Part shown: in pieces, positions 63,259 through 64,000 of the stretch | Layout of the letters: each line of letters begins with the position of its first letter | Numbering within the stretch: position 1 is the first letter of the stretch | From: UBA721 sp002705165 | Lineage (GTDB): Bacteria > Planctomycetota > Planctomycetia > Pirellulales > Pirellulaceae | Reading direction: 5' to 3' | Assembly (NCBI GenBank): GCA_045565995.1 | Contig: JBJLEF010000002.1 | Coordinates: 1 to 64,000, forward strand | Length of the DNA stretch: 64,000 nucleotides | Notes under the pieces: model-generated | Told to the model about the DNA's origin: nothing | The model's input: the letters and a program-made list of their open reading frames with translations, nothing else | Database searches by the model: none | Translations under genes and position numbers: made by a program

Positions 63259-64000
63259 ATGCGATACCTACTGACCCTGGCTTTGGTCTATTTTGCCACA
63301 TCTGTTCAGGCTGACGATCTCTTAGAGTCATCACTTCAGCGTGCGAAGGGTAATCGTGCGGAGATGGAAATAGCTCTGAAGAAAGTGCCCAAGTCACAGC
63401 GCGGCGGCATGGAGTTTCTAATTCGGTACATGCCCGGTCGAGACCTGACCACACTAAAATCCGATTTTCTCTTAAAGAACGTTGAACTCGCATACCAGGC
63501 ATGGGAAGCCAGCCCATGGCATAAGCAAATCCCCCAAGAAGTATTTCTCAATGACATTCTGCCGTACGCGAGTATTAGTGAAACCAGAGAAGACTGGCGT
63601 TCCGATTTCTTCAAACGGTTTGGAGATCTAGTCAAAGATGCCCGATCACCTGGTGAAGCTGCTGCCATTCTTAATAACAATGTCTTCAAAGAACTGAATG
63701 TCAAATATTCCACTAAACGCAAGCGAGCTGACCAAAGCCCAAGTGAGTCTATCGAGCAGGGCCTGGCCTCGTGTTCAGGATTAAGTGTCGTTCTAATCGA
63801 CGCCTGTAGGGCAGTGGGGGTACCGGCTCGCTTTGTTGGTACACCGCTCTGGTCTAATCGTTCCGGTAATCACAGTTGGGTGGAGGTCTATGATGACGGC
63901 TGGCATTTTACCGGCGCTTGTGAAGCAACCGGTAAAGATCTAAACAAGGGCTGGTTCGCAGCCCGGGCCGCGACGGCGGTGAGAGACAATCCAATTCATG
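63259..64000 (+). CDS. Secreted transglutaminase-like protein, truncated by window edge
   Basis: The reading frame is open from ATG 63259 (signal peptide MRYLLTLALVYFATSVQADD) through the window end, so at least 247 residues. Within it, SCSGLSVVLIDACRAVGVPARFVGTP followed by GNHSWVEVYDDGWHF shows the Cys and His of the transglutaminase-like (papain-fold) catalytic triad, and further residues lie beyond the edge. Two start candidates are close (ATG 63251 is out of frame). A possible -10 box TATAAT is at 63217-63222. Proteolysis or amide bond chemistry outside the cytoplasm is inferred. Confidence 0.8.
   Translation, partial: MRYLLTLALVYFATSVQADDLLESSLQRAKGNRAEMEIALKKVPKSQRGGMEFLIRYMPGRDLTTLKSDFLLKNVELAYQAWEASPWHKQIPQEVFLNDILPYASISETREDWRSDFFKRFGDLVKDARSPGEAAAILNNNVFKELNVKYSTKRKRADQSPSESIEQGLASCSGLSVVLIDACRAVGVPARFVGTPLWSNRSGNHSWVEVYDDGWHFTGACEATGKDLNKGWFAARAATAVRDNPIH

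Overview
The window looks like a chromosomal segment of a planctomycete (phylum Planctomycetota), probably a marine or aquatic Pirellulaceae/Planctomycetaceae-type organism with roughly balanced base composition. The basis is the domain content: seven DUF1501 proteins, two DUF1552 proteins, two DUF1592-type and three PSCyt/PSD1 (DUF1549+DUF1553) c-type-cytochrome-like proteins, sulfatases, an NPYQ-type small membrane protein, and PQQ-propeller and PPC-domain secreted proteins. This combination is, to established knowledge, a hallmark of that phylum. No transposase, integrase, phage gene, rRNA or CRISPR array was seen.

Layout. (1) 1-4118: a lipoprotein with 20 leucine-rich-like repeats, a small membrane protein, a 570-base gene-free stretch rich in inverted repeats, tRNA-Val(TAC) on the minus strand, and a secreted staphylococcal-nuclease-like gene that appears to be frameshifted. 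(2) 4126-10462: a catabolic cluster: SelA/DgaE-like PLP enzyme, amidohydrolase, and a translationally coupled minus-strand set (M81/MlrC-like metallopeptidase, enolase-superfamily dehydratase/racemase, MFS transporter). The set points to uptake and breakdown of an acid sugar, amino-sugar acid or N-acyl compound. (3) 10587-20159: CNNM/CBS membrane protein, PQQ propeller with an embedded EF-hand pair, an RND efflux pump with its adaptor, and the rRNA methyltransferase RlmKL. (4) 20437-26520: two convergent sulfatases, one with a C-terminal VHL-beta-like domain, then a divergent pair of hydroxyacid-oxoacid transhydrogenase and CoA-acylating semialdehyde dehydrogenase. (5) 26597-64000: a 37-kb run of exported proteins dominated by the planctomycete cytochrome/DUF1501/DUF1552 modules, interleaved with an alpha/beta hydrolase, ABC-F ATPase, HExxH metalloprotease, PPC-domain protein, SGNH esterase, sialidase-like propeller, ThuA-like protein and a truncated transglutaminase-like gene at the right edge.

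How the genes may work together. In region 5 the DUF1501/DUF1552 proteins all begin with a twin-arginine (RR) signal, so they should be exported folded. The partner proteins carry Sec-type signals and CxxCH motifs, so they should be periplasmic or surface haem proteins. DUF1501 and PSD1 genes alternate (D-P-D-P-D-P-D), and DUF1592 is paired with DUF1552. Several members carry carbohydrate-binding-like insertions (NPCBM-like, beta-sandwich). Together with sulfatases, sialidase and esterase this suggests an exported redox/hydrolytic apparatus acting on polysaccharides or other envelope-exposed polymers. That role is inference; the biochemical function of these DUF families is not established. 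The clearest oddities are a DUF1501 protein split by a ~267-residue carbohydrate-binding-like insertion, a CX4CH variant haem motif, a VHL-like sulfatase tail, and the broken nuclease gene.
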